DNA of 64,000 bases from Imperialibacter roseus (lineage in GTDB: Bacteria > Bacteroidota > Bacteroidia > Cytophagales > Cyclobacteriaceae), in assembly GCF_032999765.1 (NCBI RefSeq), contig NZ_CP136051.1:186001-250000 (forward strand), read 5' to 3'. Below are positions 35,601-43,690 of the stretch, one piece after another (within the stretch, counting starts at the first letter, position 1; the number at the start of each line of letters is the position of its first letter). The translations under genes were made by a program, and so were the position numbers. The notes under the pieces are model-generated. The model did not search any database. It was not told the origin of the DNA and saw only the letters and a list, made by a program, of their open reading frames with translations.

Positions 35601-36339
35601 AGAGACAAGCACCGCAGGAGAGTATGAGCAAATTGGGTTTGTTGAAAGTGGGAGTACGACAGAGTTTATTGACAGTGAATCCGATGCAAGAACGCAGTCC
35701 TATAAGTACAAAGTAGGAGTTCTGGACAACTGCGGAACGGAGGGCGGGCTTGGTGACTTTCACAAAACGCTGCACCTCACAAGTAGTGTGGGGCTTGATA
35801 ATAGTGTCAATCTTTCATGGAACCAGTACATTGGAGTTGACTATTCCACTATCAGCCTCTACAAGGGAGAGGGAAGTGCTGAAAAAACACTTTTGACCTC
35901 ATTATCGGCTTCAAATAATTCCTTCACTGATTTGGACGTTGAGCCCGACAAAGTCTACCAGTATGTTCTGGAAATTGTGCTAAACGAACCTGTTTCTAAT
36001 AGTGCAATTGAAGAAACTAATAGCTTCAGGAACAATACCACCTATACTTCTATAAGATCCAATAACCTGGTAGTAAGAGGCGTAGCACTTGGTGTCCGTG
36101 ATGAAGTTCGCAGTACTATATATCCAAACCCCTCAACCGGTGTAATTAACATAAATACTAACCGAGGTGGTAAAAAGAAGCTGGTGATAAAAGACTTGAG
36201 CGGCAATGTTTTGCGCACGTTTTATTCATTGGATCAAATGATAGAACTGGATGTCTCATTTCTTAAAGAAGGCCTTTATCTGATGCAAATTGATAGCGAA
36301 AAGTCTGAGTTTATTCGGTTTTTTAAGAGAGACGAATAG
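32680..36339 (+). CDS. Secreted RCC1-propeller/cadherin-repeat protein with type IX sorting domain
   Basis: 1219 residues, signal peptide ending TAFSQ (about residue 21). The mature protein opens with the first strands of a cadherin-like repeat (DQILTIDENSAEGVEVGSV), breaks into seven RCC1-type blades at about residues 50-385, each with a T/D-G-x-L-W-x-W-G motif (WSWGYN, FAWGVE, WFWGGS, WSWGAV, YKWGST, WAWGKN, WAWGIN), and then resumes the cadherin repeat (FEITAGNESGAFSVTDRGVI..LDFETSASYELTITATD). Four more cadherin-like repeats follow to about 865, then a SprB-like repeat (IIWSTGSTDEDLVGLSAGNYDVTVTD), two FN3-like domains and a type A sorting domain (IYPNPSTGVININ..). Surface-displayed adhesion or recognition role is likely. 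It is flanked by 33-bp direct repeats and looks more AT-rich than its neighbours. Confidence 0.9.
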   Translation: MKNRLAIAAFLVNLAFTAFSQPVIKPDQILTIDENSAEGVEVGSVKITHSYINQITSTNQTTHLLKTDGSLWSWGYNFDGVSGIGTNVETLIPTKVGTENNWQSVDQGVGFAVGTKTNGEVFAWGVEYYGDENTETDYDLNTFFTAVKVTGTSDWDMVAAGYICQLGIKQDGTIWFWGGSNRGESGIGSSNFSSKTPVQIGADTDWKFVDSEIWVNYALKSNGTLWSWGAVYGSNLGLGITDTNIDVTAPTQVGSDADWKIVAGDEYTAYGIKDDGTLYKWGSTVNQFGSDADWADVEYYGAGNGNRAIGLKTNGTLWAWGKNDKGQVGDGTTTDRDLPVQIGTDTDWVKIGESFAIKEDGSLWAWGINGHGQLGTETTTNLTTPTYIPPVGMRFEITAGNESGAFSVTDRGVIKVADASKLDFETSASYELTITATDDNQTSAEESVTINLNNINDGPVIDADQSVSLDENTENGTEVIAVVASDQDGDTVFENWTITSGNDSEAFAIDAETGIITVAGQAKLNFEEVSSFLIGVTVSDGTTVGSEGFLNITIVDKNEAPVVAAEQTGTVDENSLAGTEVALITATDEDAGAGLSNWQISSGNANGAFAINAATGQISVADGNQLDFETTPTIEIGVTVSDGTLTSSEAVVVITILDVNDPPIITVDQEGIIPENSANGTEVMQVQAAGGNTNTILKSWAITQGNIDGAFAVDPESGLLTVADGTKLNYEARPTYALELTVSDGVNVSEPRLVAISLSNVNEAPTGVSMSASAIDENLPVGSLVATLATADVDASDTFVYAFVEDGNANDNDSFVIASNQLLAKEKFDYEAKSNYTVRIKSTDAGGLSTEAQLAIGVNNINDVTLTTALSGPFCDEDSDGEIDLMISDAAPPLQIIWSTGSTDEDLVGLSAGNYDVTVTDSNGHSASATIELGTKAVYQPTIGLVTSDETGIRNKVVWDASESYNVNKFLIYRETSTAGEYEQIGFVESGSTTEFIDSESDARTQSYKYKVGVLDNCGTEGGLGDFHKTLHLTSSVGLDNSVNLSWNQYIGVDYSTISLYKGEGSAEKTLLTSLSASNNSFTDLDVEPDKVYQYVLEIVLNEPVSNSAIEETNSFRNNTTYTSIRSNNLVVRGVALGVRDEVRSTIYPNPSTGVININTNRGGKKKLVIKDLSGNVLRTFYSLDQMIELDVSFLKEGLYLMQIDSEKSEFIRFFKRDE

Positions 36340-36362
36340 GGCTTGATAATACGATCATTGAC

Positions 36363-36395
36363 GATGAATACGTGGCGTTTGCGTTGCCGGAGTAA
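36363..36395 (+). pseudogene. 33-bp direct repeat, right copy (PQQ dehydrogenase 3' remnant)
   Basis: Exact copy of 32516-32548. It could code DEYVAFALPE-stop but has no gene body in front of it. It begins 24 bp after the RCC1/cadherin stop and ends two bases before the complement of the LytTR stop (36398-36400). The simplest reading is that the dehydrogenase and the LytTR gene once met tail-to-tail here and the 3.8-kb segment was inserted later. Confidence 0.8.
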
Positions 36396-36397
36396 GG

Positions 36398-37114
36398 CTA
36401 GCCGGGCATCAGGGCTTTGAGCGTTGCTTCCTTGTAGCTGGCACCGATAGGGATGCCCTTTTTTTCTATCATCACCATATTGCCCTCGATCACACGCACC
36501 CGGTTGATGGGCACAATGTATGATTTATGCACCCGCATAAACATGTGGGCGGGAAGTATTTCTTCCAGTCTTTTTAGCGACTCAAGGGCTATGATTCTTT
36601 TGCCATCGGCAGTAAAGTACGATACATACTCTCTCAACCCTTCAATGTATAGGATGTCTGCCAGTGGCAGCCTGTATATCTTGTGGTCAGCGTGAACTAC
36701 AATAAAATCCGGCTGACTGGTGGTGCCTGAACTCCCCGTTTTATTGTGGAGGATCTTTGTGGCCTTGTTCACGCCGTGGAGGAATCGTTCAATGCTTACA
36801 GGCTTCACCAGGTAGTCCACTACATCGAGCTCATATCCCTCAAGTGCATATTCGGGGTAGGCTGTGGTAAAGATCACGACCGGCTTTTTCTCCAGTGACT
36901 TCAAAAACTGGATGCCGGTAAGTGCTGGCATCTGAATGTCGAGAAACATGAGATCGACGGAAGTGGTCTGTAGAAGCTCCATGGCCTCCAGTGGACTTTT
37001 GAATGAACCTATGAGCTCTAGCGTCGGGATTTTGGACACGTATTCTTTGATCAGGGCCCTGGCCAGCTCTTCATCGTCGACGATGATGCAACGGATTTTG
37101 CTTGAGGGGCTCAT
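36398..37114 (-). CDS. LytTR-family response regulator
   Basis: 238 residues. Receiver domain at 1-120 with acidic pocket IIVDDEE, phosphoacceptor Asp in LMFLDIQMPALTG, and the Lys in YLVKPVS. LytTR DNA-binding domain at about 135-235 (ILYIEGLREYVSYFTADGKR, MRVHKSYIVPINRVRVIEG). Partner of the sensor kinase whose gene overlaps it by 4 bp (ATGA), so the two are co-translated. Such pairs in Bacteroidota control envelope or carbohydrate genes; the direct targets are unknown. Its stop is 2 bp from the 33-bp direct repeat. Confidence 0.95.
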   Translation of the reverse strand: MSPSSKIRCIIVDDEELARALIKEYVSKIPTLELIGSFKSPLEAMELLQTTSVDLMFLDIQMPALTGIQFLKSLEKKPVVIFTTAYPEYALEGYELDVVDYLVKPVSIERFLHGVNKATKILHNKTGSSGTTSQPDFIVVHADHKIYRLPLADILYIEGLREYVSYFTADGKRIIALESLKRLEEILPAHMFMRVHKSYIVPINRVRVIEGNMVMIEKKGIPIGASYKEATLKALMPG

Positions 37115-38244
37115 GATATCAATATTTTCATCTCGACGGTAAACTCTTCGGCAGTGTCCCAGGTTTTTAGCTCATGCCGTCCAGGGTAAATAAGCTCAAG
37201 CCTTCTTTTGACGTTGGCTATGCCAATACCACCCTCTTTGTCTTTCGATTTCTTGTTAGCAGAAAGACTGTTTTGGCATCGGAAGGTGAGTAGGTCGGCT
37301 TCTACCTTCAGGTCGATACTGATTCTCCCCTTAGAGGTATCTTCAATATTGCCGTGTTTGAAGGCATTTTCCACAAACGGGGTAAGCAGCATGGGGGCTA
37401 AGTAAACATCTTCAGGCGTGTCGTATTCGAACTTTATGTTGTCCTTGATGTCGTTGTCTTTAAGAATGTAAATGGCGATGTAGTTGTTGATATAGGCAAC
37501 CTCTTTCGATACCGGCACACGCTCTTTGTTCTCACTCTCGTAAATATTGTATTTCAGCATATCAGAGAGCTTCAGCACCACTTCGGGTGTTTTGTCGGAC
37601 TTCAGTAGCGACAGTGTATAGATATTGTTCATCGCATTGAAAAGAAAGTGTGGATTGATCTGCGACTTAAGGAACCGAAGCTCGGAGTCCAACTTTTCAC
37701 TTTTCAGCATCAGGGTTTCCTTTATTCTTTCGCTGGCAATTTGGGTCACTTTGTAAATGGTGGTTAGCAGGATGATGGTGCCTGTTTGGATGAACATCGG
37801 AAACCACATGATACGACGACTAAACCCAGGCTCAGCCCTGGCTCTAAACGACCATTCACCGTCTTCTGGTTGGTTTTGCATCCGCAGATTTTCGGACGGC
37901 ATTCTGTTGTTAAATGGCTGCATCCGATCCGAAAAACCGTCTGGTTTATAGGCGTCGAGTAAGTTGATCTCATGGAAGAATGTAAGTATGGAGGCACCGA
38001 TTATGATGAGGAGGATAATCAACGAGGCGGAGGCTGCTTTTGATTGACTGCTTACATATTTGGGTGTTAGCACAGCCATGTTAAAGTAAGCAAGGGGTAT
38101 GATGACACTGAGGTTAATGACACTTTGGGTAAGTGCCTTTTCAAAGGTGAAAGGGCCGTTGAGAACAAAGACATAGAATGAGAGAAAACCCAACCAAAAG
38201 GCTGCATGTGATAGATATGTCTTGATCGTAATCGGTTTTGGCAT
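37111..38244 (-). CDS. LytS-like sensor histidine kinase (His_kinase family)
   Basis: 377 residues. Four hydrophobic helices near the N-terminus (about 12-30, 42-60, 75-95 and 140-160), with a variable extracytoplasmic loop between the third and fourth. A short coiled segment follows, then the His_kinase signature with phosphoacceptor His in INPHFLFNAMNNIY (about residue 197) and an HATPase_c domain with N-box LTPFVENAFKHGN and G-box GGIGIANVKRRLELIYPG. Phosphorylates the LytTR regulator encoded immediately after it. The ligand is unknown. Confidence 0.95.
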   Translation of the reverse strand: MPKPITIKTYLSHAAFWLGFLSFYVFVLNGPFTFEKALTQSVINLSVIIPLAYFNMAVLTPKYVSSQSKAASASLIILLIIIGASILTFFHEINLLDAYKPDGFSDRMQPFNNRMPSENLRMQNQPEDGEWSFRARAEPGFSRRIMWFPMFIQTGTIILLTTIYKVTQIASERIKETLMLKSEKLDSELRFLKSQINPHFLFNAMNNIYTLSLLKSDKTPEVVLKLSDMLKYNIYESENKERVPVSKEVAYINNYIAIYILKDNDIKDNIKFEYDTPEDVYLAPMLLTPFVENAFKHGNIEDTSKGRISIDLKVEADLLTFRCQNSLSANKKSKDKEGGIGIANVKRRLELIYPGRHELKTWDTAEEFTVEMKILIS

Positions 38245-38293
38245 CGTCGCAATTTAAATAGGGTCGAAAGATACCCACCCAACTTATTATACT

Positions 38294-38301
38294 CAAACCT
38301 A
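38294..38301 (-). promoter_or_regulatory. -7 promoter element of the LytS/LytTR operon
   Basis: On the minus strand the sequence reads TAGGTTTG, a TAnnTTTG match, about 50 bp before the kinase start. No clear -33 TTG. Confidence 0.35.
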
Positions 38302-38498
38302 TTCAATCTACGCATCGATTTTATCACCCAACACATCGTAAATGCCTACCATCGTGAAGTTTATCTGCGGATTGTTTTTAAGCAATCTTTTTTTCGCTTC
38401 AGGCTTGTTTGTTGAGAAATAGCACGGCTTGGTTGAATAAATTTTCTTCACAGCAGGAACGATCACTACTTCGCCAATCAATTCATAAAGGAGGGTGG

Positions 38499-39188
38499 AT
38501 GAAAAAGGCGATGCTTTTGAGTGGTTTATTTTTCGGTTTCATTACAAGTCGGGCAGAACAGGTTTTTTTCACAGGTACGGTGAAGGATGCCTGCATAGAC
38601 GTCCCATTGATTGGAGCCGTTGTCAGCTTGAGCGCATACCACGATAATGCAGTTAAAACCAGTACAATCACGGACTTTAACGGAGCATTTTCCATAGCAC
38701 TTCCCGCTGACGGAGACTTTTTACTTTGCGTCTCTTTTCCTGGGTATGTCAGTTTTAACAACCGAATCACCGGTAGTGATTGTGGGGAGAATATGAACAT
38801 CGAACTTTCAGCAGACCTGATATTGGATGGAGGGAAAGCAAAAAAAGTTAAAAGAAAAAAGCGTAGAAGCGGCTTGCGGCTGGCTGTCGTGGACACGCCA
38901 GGGGAACAGTTCTATCGCAGCAAAGAAAACGACCCAATGGCACTTGCCAACTCCATGACAAGGAAGATGAGAAACAGACTTCAGTTGACACCCACGCAGG
39001 AAGCAGTGATTGAGCTAACCAACCAAAAGTATTTTTCCCGGGTCATTGAGCTACAATCAAACCCTGGCGACAGCACCTTCAACGCCAAATTATACCAAGT
39101 TAGAAAGTCCAGAAACCAACGACTGGAGGAACTGCTCACAGCATCGCAATATGAAAAGTGGTTGAGGTATTCGGACAGCGAACAGTAA
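38499..39188 (+). CDS. Exported protein with carboxypeptidase-regulatory-like domain
   Basis: 229 residues from the ATG at 38499 (MKKAMLLS), which gives a good signal peptide ending around SRAEQ; a longer reading from 38409 is unlikely. An AAGGAGG sequence (38488-38494) sits 4 bases before this ATG, a strong Shine-Dalgarno rare in this phylum. Residues about 25-105 form a CarboxypepD_reg-like beta-sandwich (FFTGTVKDACIDVPLIGAVVSL..TDFNGAFSIALP). A lysine/arginine-rich link (KKVKRKKRRSG) leads to a helical C-terminal region of about 95 residues (LTPTQEAVIELTNQKYFSRVIELQ) like a Spy/LTXXQ-type fold. Envelope-located; function unknown. Confidence 0.82.
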   Translation: MKKAMLLSGLFFGFITSRAEQVFFTGTVKDACIDVPLIGAVVSLSAYHDNAVKTSTITDFNGAFSIALPADGDFLLCVSFPGYVSFNNRITGSDCGENMNIELSADLILDGGKAKKVKRKKRRSGLRLAVVDTPGEQFYRSKENDPMALANSMTRKMRNRLQLTPTQEAVIELTNQKYFSRVIELQSNPGDSTFNAKLYQVRKSRNQRLEELLTASQYEKWLRYSDSEQ

Positions 39189-39333
39189 CGGAGCAGATTC
39201 TAAAATGGGTTAGCTGATGCTGGTCGTTGAGATTTTCGGATGGTTGGTTGAAAAAATTTCGGCACCCGGGCTTTCAGCATCAATTTTATTGAAGATTTCA
39301 ATTTTCCAATTGTAGTAGGAGTGAGAAAAGGGT

Positions 39334-40662
39334 ATGGGTATTAAGAAAATAGCTGGCAAGTTAAAAGTTATGGTTCTGCTGCTCGGTATTGCTGTGGCAA
39401 TCGCCAGCTGTGTAGAGAATGACCTTCTGCCGGTGTCGGTAGATTTGATCGATGATATTACCCCCGACTTCATAATTATTGACACACTTACACTTGATGT
39501 GTCCACTGTTCGTCTCGATTCTTTTGTAACATCCGATACCGAACGTTTGCTGGTGGGACGTCATGAGGACGAATACATTGGGGAAATTACGTCGACCTCC
39601 TTTTTCGAAGTAGCCTACCAGGACTACTCGTTTTACCCGCCTGATGCTTCCCGGTTCGATAGCCTGACCCTTGTGCTCTACTACGACTATAATTACTTTG
39701 ATACCCTTCAGACTCAAACTATCGATATCTACAGGTTAGCTGAAAACATCGAGTACAACGCCTATGGCACCGTTTACAACACTGCCGATTTTACGTTAGA
39801 AAAGGCTCCACTAACGAGCCACTCCTTTAAGCCAAGACCTAATACCACTGATTCTCTTGAGATTAGACTTCCGGACAAACTAGGCAAGGAGTTGCTTCAA
39901 AAAGGGCTCACCAGTGCAGGCGAGCTTTTCAGCCTGGTTCTTTTTACTGATTTTCTCAAAGGATTTGCGCTGGTTCCCGGGGCAGGTAGTGAGGGTTTTT
40001 TAGGCTTTACAAAAGCCAATTCTAGTCTTAAGCTCTACTACTCGGACTACACCAACATACCCCCCACGCAGCTCACCTACAAGTTTCCCGTAAGCCAGGG
40101 CACGGTTTGTTTCAATAGGACAACCTTCAACCCAAAGTCAACGACCCTGCGAGGCCTTGAAAGCCAACTAGATGAGGTAAGCTCCGGTCTAACCAGCAAT
40201 TACTCCTTTATCCAGGCGGGTGCCTACATAATGACAAAGGTGGAAATTCCATACATCCAGGAGCTTCTTATCCTGCCTGGCAGTGTGTACATACCCCACG
40301 CCGATTTGGTAATAAGGCCGGTAGCAGGAACCTACCGAAGCGGAACCAATACCAATCTGCCAACTTCTATTACCGGATATTATGGAAGCATTGACAATTA
40401 TCCGCTGGGCGCATTTAACACCAGTAGTGAGTTTGTGCTTGATGACGAATTTGGGAAGGATACTTACTACCGCCTTGAAGTGACGGACCTGGTAAACAAC
40501 CTGCTCGACACGGATCAGTCAAACGATTACTCCATTCTTTTGGGCCTTGACGAAAATGCGATGCTTTTTGGTGCAGGCAGGGTGTACTTGAAAGACGGTG
40601 CCTGGCAGGACGGTATGAAGCTCCAGGTATACTATATACCTCTAGATACGGATGAGAATTAA
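39334..40662 (+). CDS. DUF4270 family lipoprotein
   Basis: 442 residues with lipobox AIASC (Cys26), followed by the DUF4270 start (LLPVSVDLIDDITPDFIIIDTLTLDV) and the body motifs DYSFYPPDASRFDSLTLVLYYDYNYFDT and DSLEIRLPDKLGKELLQKG. Families of this type lie on the cell surface of Bacteroidota, usually next to Kelch proteins and outer membrane proteins; the role is unknown. The next gene starts 10 bp after its stop, and the third overlaps it by 4 bp, so the three form one transcript. Confidence 0.9.
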   Translation: MGIKKIAGKLKVMVLLLGIAVAIASCVENDLLPVSVDLIDDITPDFIIIDTLTLDVSTVRLDSFVTSDTERLLVGRHEDEYIGEITSTSFFEVAYQDYSFYPPDASRFDSLTLVLYYDYNYFDTLQTQTIDIYRLAENIEYNAYGTVYNTADFTLEKAPLTSHSFKPRPNTTDSLEIRLPDKLGKELLQKGLTSAGELFSLVLFTDFLKGFALVPGAGSEGFLGFTKANSSLKLYYSDYTNIPPTQLTYKFPVSQGTVCFNRTTFNPKSTTLRGLESQLDEVSSGLTSNYSFIQAGAYIMTKVEIPYIQELLILPGSVYIPHADLVIRPVAGTYRSGTNTNLPTSITGYYGSIDNYPLGAFNTSSEFVLDDEFGKDTYYRLEVTDLVNNLLDTDQSNDYSILLGLDENAMLFGAGRVYLKDGAWQDGMKLQVYYIPLDTDEN

Positions 40663-40672
40663 ACACACATAG

Positions 40673-41674
40673 ATGAATAAGATGAAATGGATGAATTTAA
40701 GAATGAAATGGCTTCTTTTCCTGGGCCTGGGTATTATATCCACGGGATGTCTCGATGATAGTGAGGACGACGACTCACAGGGAAACTGGACCAAGGTGTC
40801 TGACTTTGAAGGAGTAACAAGAAGTGGCGCTGTTTCTTTCAGCATAGGAGAGAAGGCATATGTGGCTACTGGCTACACCGGCACAGAATACCTTAGCGAT
40901 TTGTGGGAGTATGATCCGTCTTTGAACTTTTGGTTGAGAAAGGCAGATTTTCCTGGAGTGAAAAGAAGTGCCGCCGTCGCTTTTAGTGTCGCCGGAAAAG
41001 GTTATGTGGGTACCGGCTACGATGGATTAAATAATCTAGGCGATTTCTGGGAGTACGATCCTGCTACGGACACATGGACGCAAGTCGCTGACTTTGGCGG
41101 ATCGGCCAGGTATGGCGCCGTTGCCTTTAATTCAAGCACCAATGGATACGTTGGTACTGGCTACGATGGCAATGACCTGAAGGACTTTTGGACCTACGAC
41201 CCGGCTGCCAATGAGTGGACGCAGGTGATCAGTATAGGTGGATCCAAGCGGGTGGATGCAGTGGCATTCACTATCGACAACAAGGCATATGTAGGCACTG
41301 GCAGAAACAACGGGGTTTATCAGTACGATTTCTGGGAGTATGATATGGTGGCCGGGACGTGGCAGCAGATGCTGGATCTTGACGACGATGACGACTACCT
41401 GTTGGTTAGGCACAATGCTGTTGCTTTTAGCAGAGATGGCAAGGGGTATATCACGACGGGTAATTTTAGCGGCTTGCTGGTAAGCACCTGGGAATATAAC
41501 CCTGTCACCGACCTTTGGTCCGAATATACGGGTATAGAAGGCCCCGCCAGGGAGGATGCAGTTGCATTTGTGGCAGGCAGCAGAATTTTTGTAACCACTG
41601 GACGGAGCTCCACAGTAAGGTTGGATGACATTTGGGAGTTCAAACCTGAAGAAGTGTACGACGAAGATCTTTGA
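40673..41674 (+). CDS. Kelch-repeat surface lipoprotein
   Basis: 333 residues, with alternative early starts (Met 1, 4, 7 or 11). Lipobox IISTGC (Cys26). Six Kelch-type blades are visible, each with a doublet such as GTGYDG or GTGRNN plus a DLWEYDP or DFWEYD motif (YVATGYTGTEYLSDLWEYDP, YVGTGYDGLNNLGDFWEYDP, YVGTGYDGNDLKDFWTYDP). It is distinct from the secreted Kelch protein at 14132. Its stop overlaps the next start (ATGATG), so translation is coupled to the outer membrane protein gene. Probably a surface-exposed propeller that binds sugars or partner proteins. Confidence 0.88.
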   Translation: MNKMKWMNLRMKWLLFLGLGIISTGCLDDSEDDDSQGNWTKVSDFEGVTRSGAVSFSIGEKAYVATGYTGTEYLSDLWEYDPSLNFWLRKADFPGVKRSAAVAFSVAGKGYVGTGYDGLNNLGDFWEYDPATDTWTQVADFGGSARYGAVAFNSSTNGYVGTGYDGNDLKDFWTYDPAANEWTQVISIGGSKRVDAVAFTIDNKAYVGTGRNNGVYQYDFWEYDMVAGTWQQMLDLDDDDDYLLVRHNAVAFSRDGKGYITTGNFSGLLVSTWEYNPVTDLWSEYTGIEGPAREDAVAFVAGSRIFVTTGRSSTVRLDDIWEFKPEEVYDEDL

Positions 41675-42906
41675 TGATGAAAGGCGTCATCCTAACATTT
41701 GTCTTACTTCTTTGCACCCTGGCTGCCGTTACGGGGCAGGATATTTATGGCTCGCCCTATAGTTACTATGGCATCGGCCAGCTGGTGACACAGGGCTCCG
41801 GCATCAATACAGCCAAAGGAGGAACGGGCATAGGCAGTCGGCCGTGGTACGACTTAAACACCGCCAACCCGGCTGCCTATACAAGCCCGATTGTTCCGTC
41901 AAACTATATTTTCCTGGCCGATTATGCTTTTTCATTTCATGACTTTACTTACAGCAGCAGCCATTATAATTCGGTAGAAAGCTCCATCACCAACCTGACG
42001 ATGTGGTTCAAGCCAATGAACAATCTGGGATTGGTGGTGGGTATGTCGCCCTACTCAAAAATGGGCTACAATATCAACGAGGTAAAAAACCTGGCTGGCT
42101 ATGGCAATTACGATGTGTTGAACAAAGGCACAGGAGGGGTGAATCGCTATTATGTTGGGGCTGGTTATACGATTTGGAAGCGACTTTCTTTCGGCTTCAA
42201 TGCCAACTACCTTTTTGGATCGCTACAGCGGGAAACGAAGGTGCAGCTGGACGAGCTGGACGAAACTTATGCCAGAGACCGGCTGTCTCTTGCCAACTTT
42301 GCTTTTTACTTTGGCATGCAGTATCAGCAGAAATTCGGGAAGAATAGTTATATCAACGCTGGAGGCATATGGAAGAAAGGCACTCAGCTGAAAACTGTTC
42401 AAACCAACCAGCTCATCAACGCCGAAACGTCAAGTCTGCTCATCGGTTGGGATTCTTATCCTGATGATTATATAACCCCGGATGAATACGGAGTGGGGCT
42501 GGAGGTATCTCTATTCGACAAGGTGGCTCTCAGTGGCGATTTCCTCTATAAGGATTATTCGAAGGCTTTTCTCGGTAACGAGGTGACAATGCTTGATACC
42601 CGGAGGTTTTCCGGAGGCGTCGACTGGATGCCCAATCCGGCAAGTCAATCCTATTTTGGCAGAGCAGTTGTGAGGGCTGGCTTCTTCTATGAAACAAAAC
42701 CCTGGAAGTTAACCGAGCGGCAGCTGGCTGGCTACGGGGTAACCGGCGGACTAAGCCTCCCCCTGAGCAATTATATGTCAAGAATTAATCTGGGCTTTGG
42801 CTGGGAACAAATGGGGACAAGTGCCACTGGAAGAGAGTCAGTTTACACAGTAAGTGTTGGCCTGAGCCTGCATGACAAATGGTTTCAAAAGCGGGCCTAC
42901 GACTAG
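41671..42906 (+). CDS. Outer membrane beta-barrel protein of a DUF4270/Kelch cassette
   Basis: 411 residues, signal peptide ending AAVTGQ (about residue 23). The body is rich in alternating hydrophobic strands with Tyr/Trp girdles (SNYIFLADYAFSFHDFTYSSS, LGLVVGMSPYSKMGYNI, NRYYVGAGYTIWKRLSFGFNANYLFGSL) and a long TonB-independent OmpP1/FadL-like pattern near the start (GSPYSYYGIGQLVTQGSGINTAKGGTGIG). The start overlaps the Kelch gene stop by 4 bp. It is probably the outer membrane anchor or channel of the three-gene cassette. Two terminators close the operon (42968-43000). Confidence 0.85.
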   Translation: MMMKGVILTFVLLLCTLAAVTGQDIYGSPYSYYGIGQLVTQGSGINTAKGGTGIGSRPWYDLNTANPAAYTSPIVPSNYIFLADYAFSFHDFTYSSSHYNSVESSITNLTMWFKPMNNLGLVVGMSPYSKMGYNINEVKNLAGYGNYDVLNKGTGGVNRYYVGAGYTIWKRLSFGFNANYLFGSLQRETKVQLDELDETYARDRLSLANFAFYFGMQYQQKFGKNSYINAGGIWKKGTQLKTVQTNQLINAETSSLLIGWDSYPDDYITPDEYGVGLEVSLFDKVALSGDFLYKDYSKAFLGNEVTMLDTRRFSGGVDWMPNPASQSYFGRAVVRAGFFYETKPWKLTERQLAGYGVTGGLSLPLSNYMSRINLGFGWEQMGTSATGRESVYTVSVGLSLHDKWFQKRAYD

Positions 42907-42967
42907 GAAATTTTGAGTTTGTAGACAACGAGTAAAGATTTATTCAAACCCTTACTCAATTGCAAAG

Positions 42968-43000
42968 ACCACTGTGACATAACGGTGGTTTTTCTTTTTT
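42968..43000 (+). terminator. Rho-independent terminator of the DUF4270 operon
   Basis: Stem ACCACTGT (42968-42975) with ACGGTGGT (42982-42989), one G-T pair, 6-nt loop, then a T-rich run TTTTCTTTTTTT. An outer pair TTGCAAAG (42960-42967) and CTTTGCAA (43006-43013) can extend the structure. It also lies at the 3' end of the minus-strand transferase gene. Confidence 0.8.
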
Positions 43001-43036
43001 TAAGCCTTTGCAAGGTGGACGGCTTTCTTCGTCAAA

Positions 43037-43642
43037 TCATTCTATAACCTGCTCAACCAACTCCAGTCGCTTCACGACTTTGTTTTTCTCAAGTACCGTG
43101 CCGGGCGACAACACTGCGTTGGCCCCTACCTTGCAGTTGTCGCCTACCAGGGCACCGAATTTTGTGCTGCCGGTTTCAATAGCCCTGCTTTGATGCAGGA
43201 CTCTTATTTGCTTGTCCGGTCTTTCATTATAATGATTGGCGATGACAGCGCCTGCTTCAAAGTTTACATTGCTTCCGATAATGCTGTCTCCAACGAAATT
43301 GAAATGAGCCAGGCTGCTGTGATCGAAAACGATGCTCGTTTTTACTTCACAGCCTGGTCCGATAGTCACTTCTTGCCCGAGGAAGACACCTCCACGCAGG
43401 TAAGCATGTGCCCCAATGAAGCTTTTCGGGCCAATAATAGCTGGCGCTTTGATGATAGCCCCTTTTTCAATTATTGTTGTTTTATGCACGGCAATACCCT
43501 CGTGTTTAGAAAAACCACTATCACAGGAAGCTAGCAAATCTGTGAGTATCTCCATTAGCCTTGAGGTAATTTGCCAGGGAGACAGGTTGTTATGCTTTTC
43601 AAAATGCGTATCAAATATTGCTATGTAGTCACCTATTGTCAT
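43037..43642 (-). CDS. Left-handed beta-helix (hexapeptide-repeat) transferase
   Basis: 201 residues. From residue about 45 on it consists of hexapeptide repeats ([LIV]-G-x-x-x-x: IIEKGAIIKAPAIIGPKSFIGAHAYLRGGVFLGQEVTIGPG.. IGSNVNFEAGAVIANH.. FGALVGDNCKVGANAVLSPGTVLEKN). This is the LbH fold of acyltransferases and of the C-terminal half of GlmU/UDP-GlcNAc pyrophosphorylase. The first 45 residues (YIAIFDTHFEKHNNLSPWQI) are an unusual N-terminal helix. Whether it acts on UDP-sugars or on other acyl acceptors is not decided. Transcribed toward the DUF4270 operon. Confidence 0.85.
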   Translation of the reverse strand: MTIGDYIAIFDTHFEKHNNLSPWQITSRLMEILTDLLASCDSGFSKHEGIAVHKTTIIEKGAIIKAPAIIGPKSFIGAHAYLRGGVFLGQEVTIGPGCEVKTSIVFDHSSLAHFNFVGDSIIGSNVNFEAGAVIANHYNERPDKQIRVLHQSRAIETGSTKFGALVGDNCKVGANAVLSPGTVLEKNKVVKRLELVEQVIE

Positions 43643-43690
43643 TTTTGCTCGTTTCTTTACTAAAGAGGATGTCGCCCCTTGTTGACTGAC

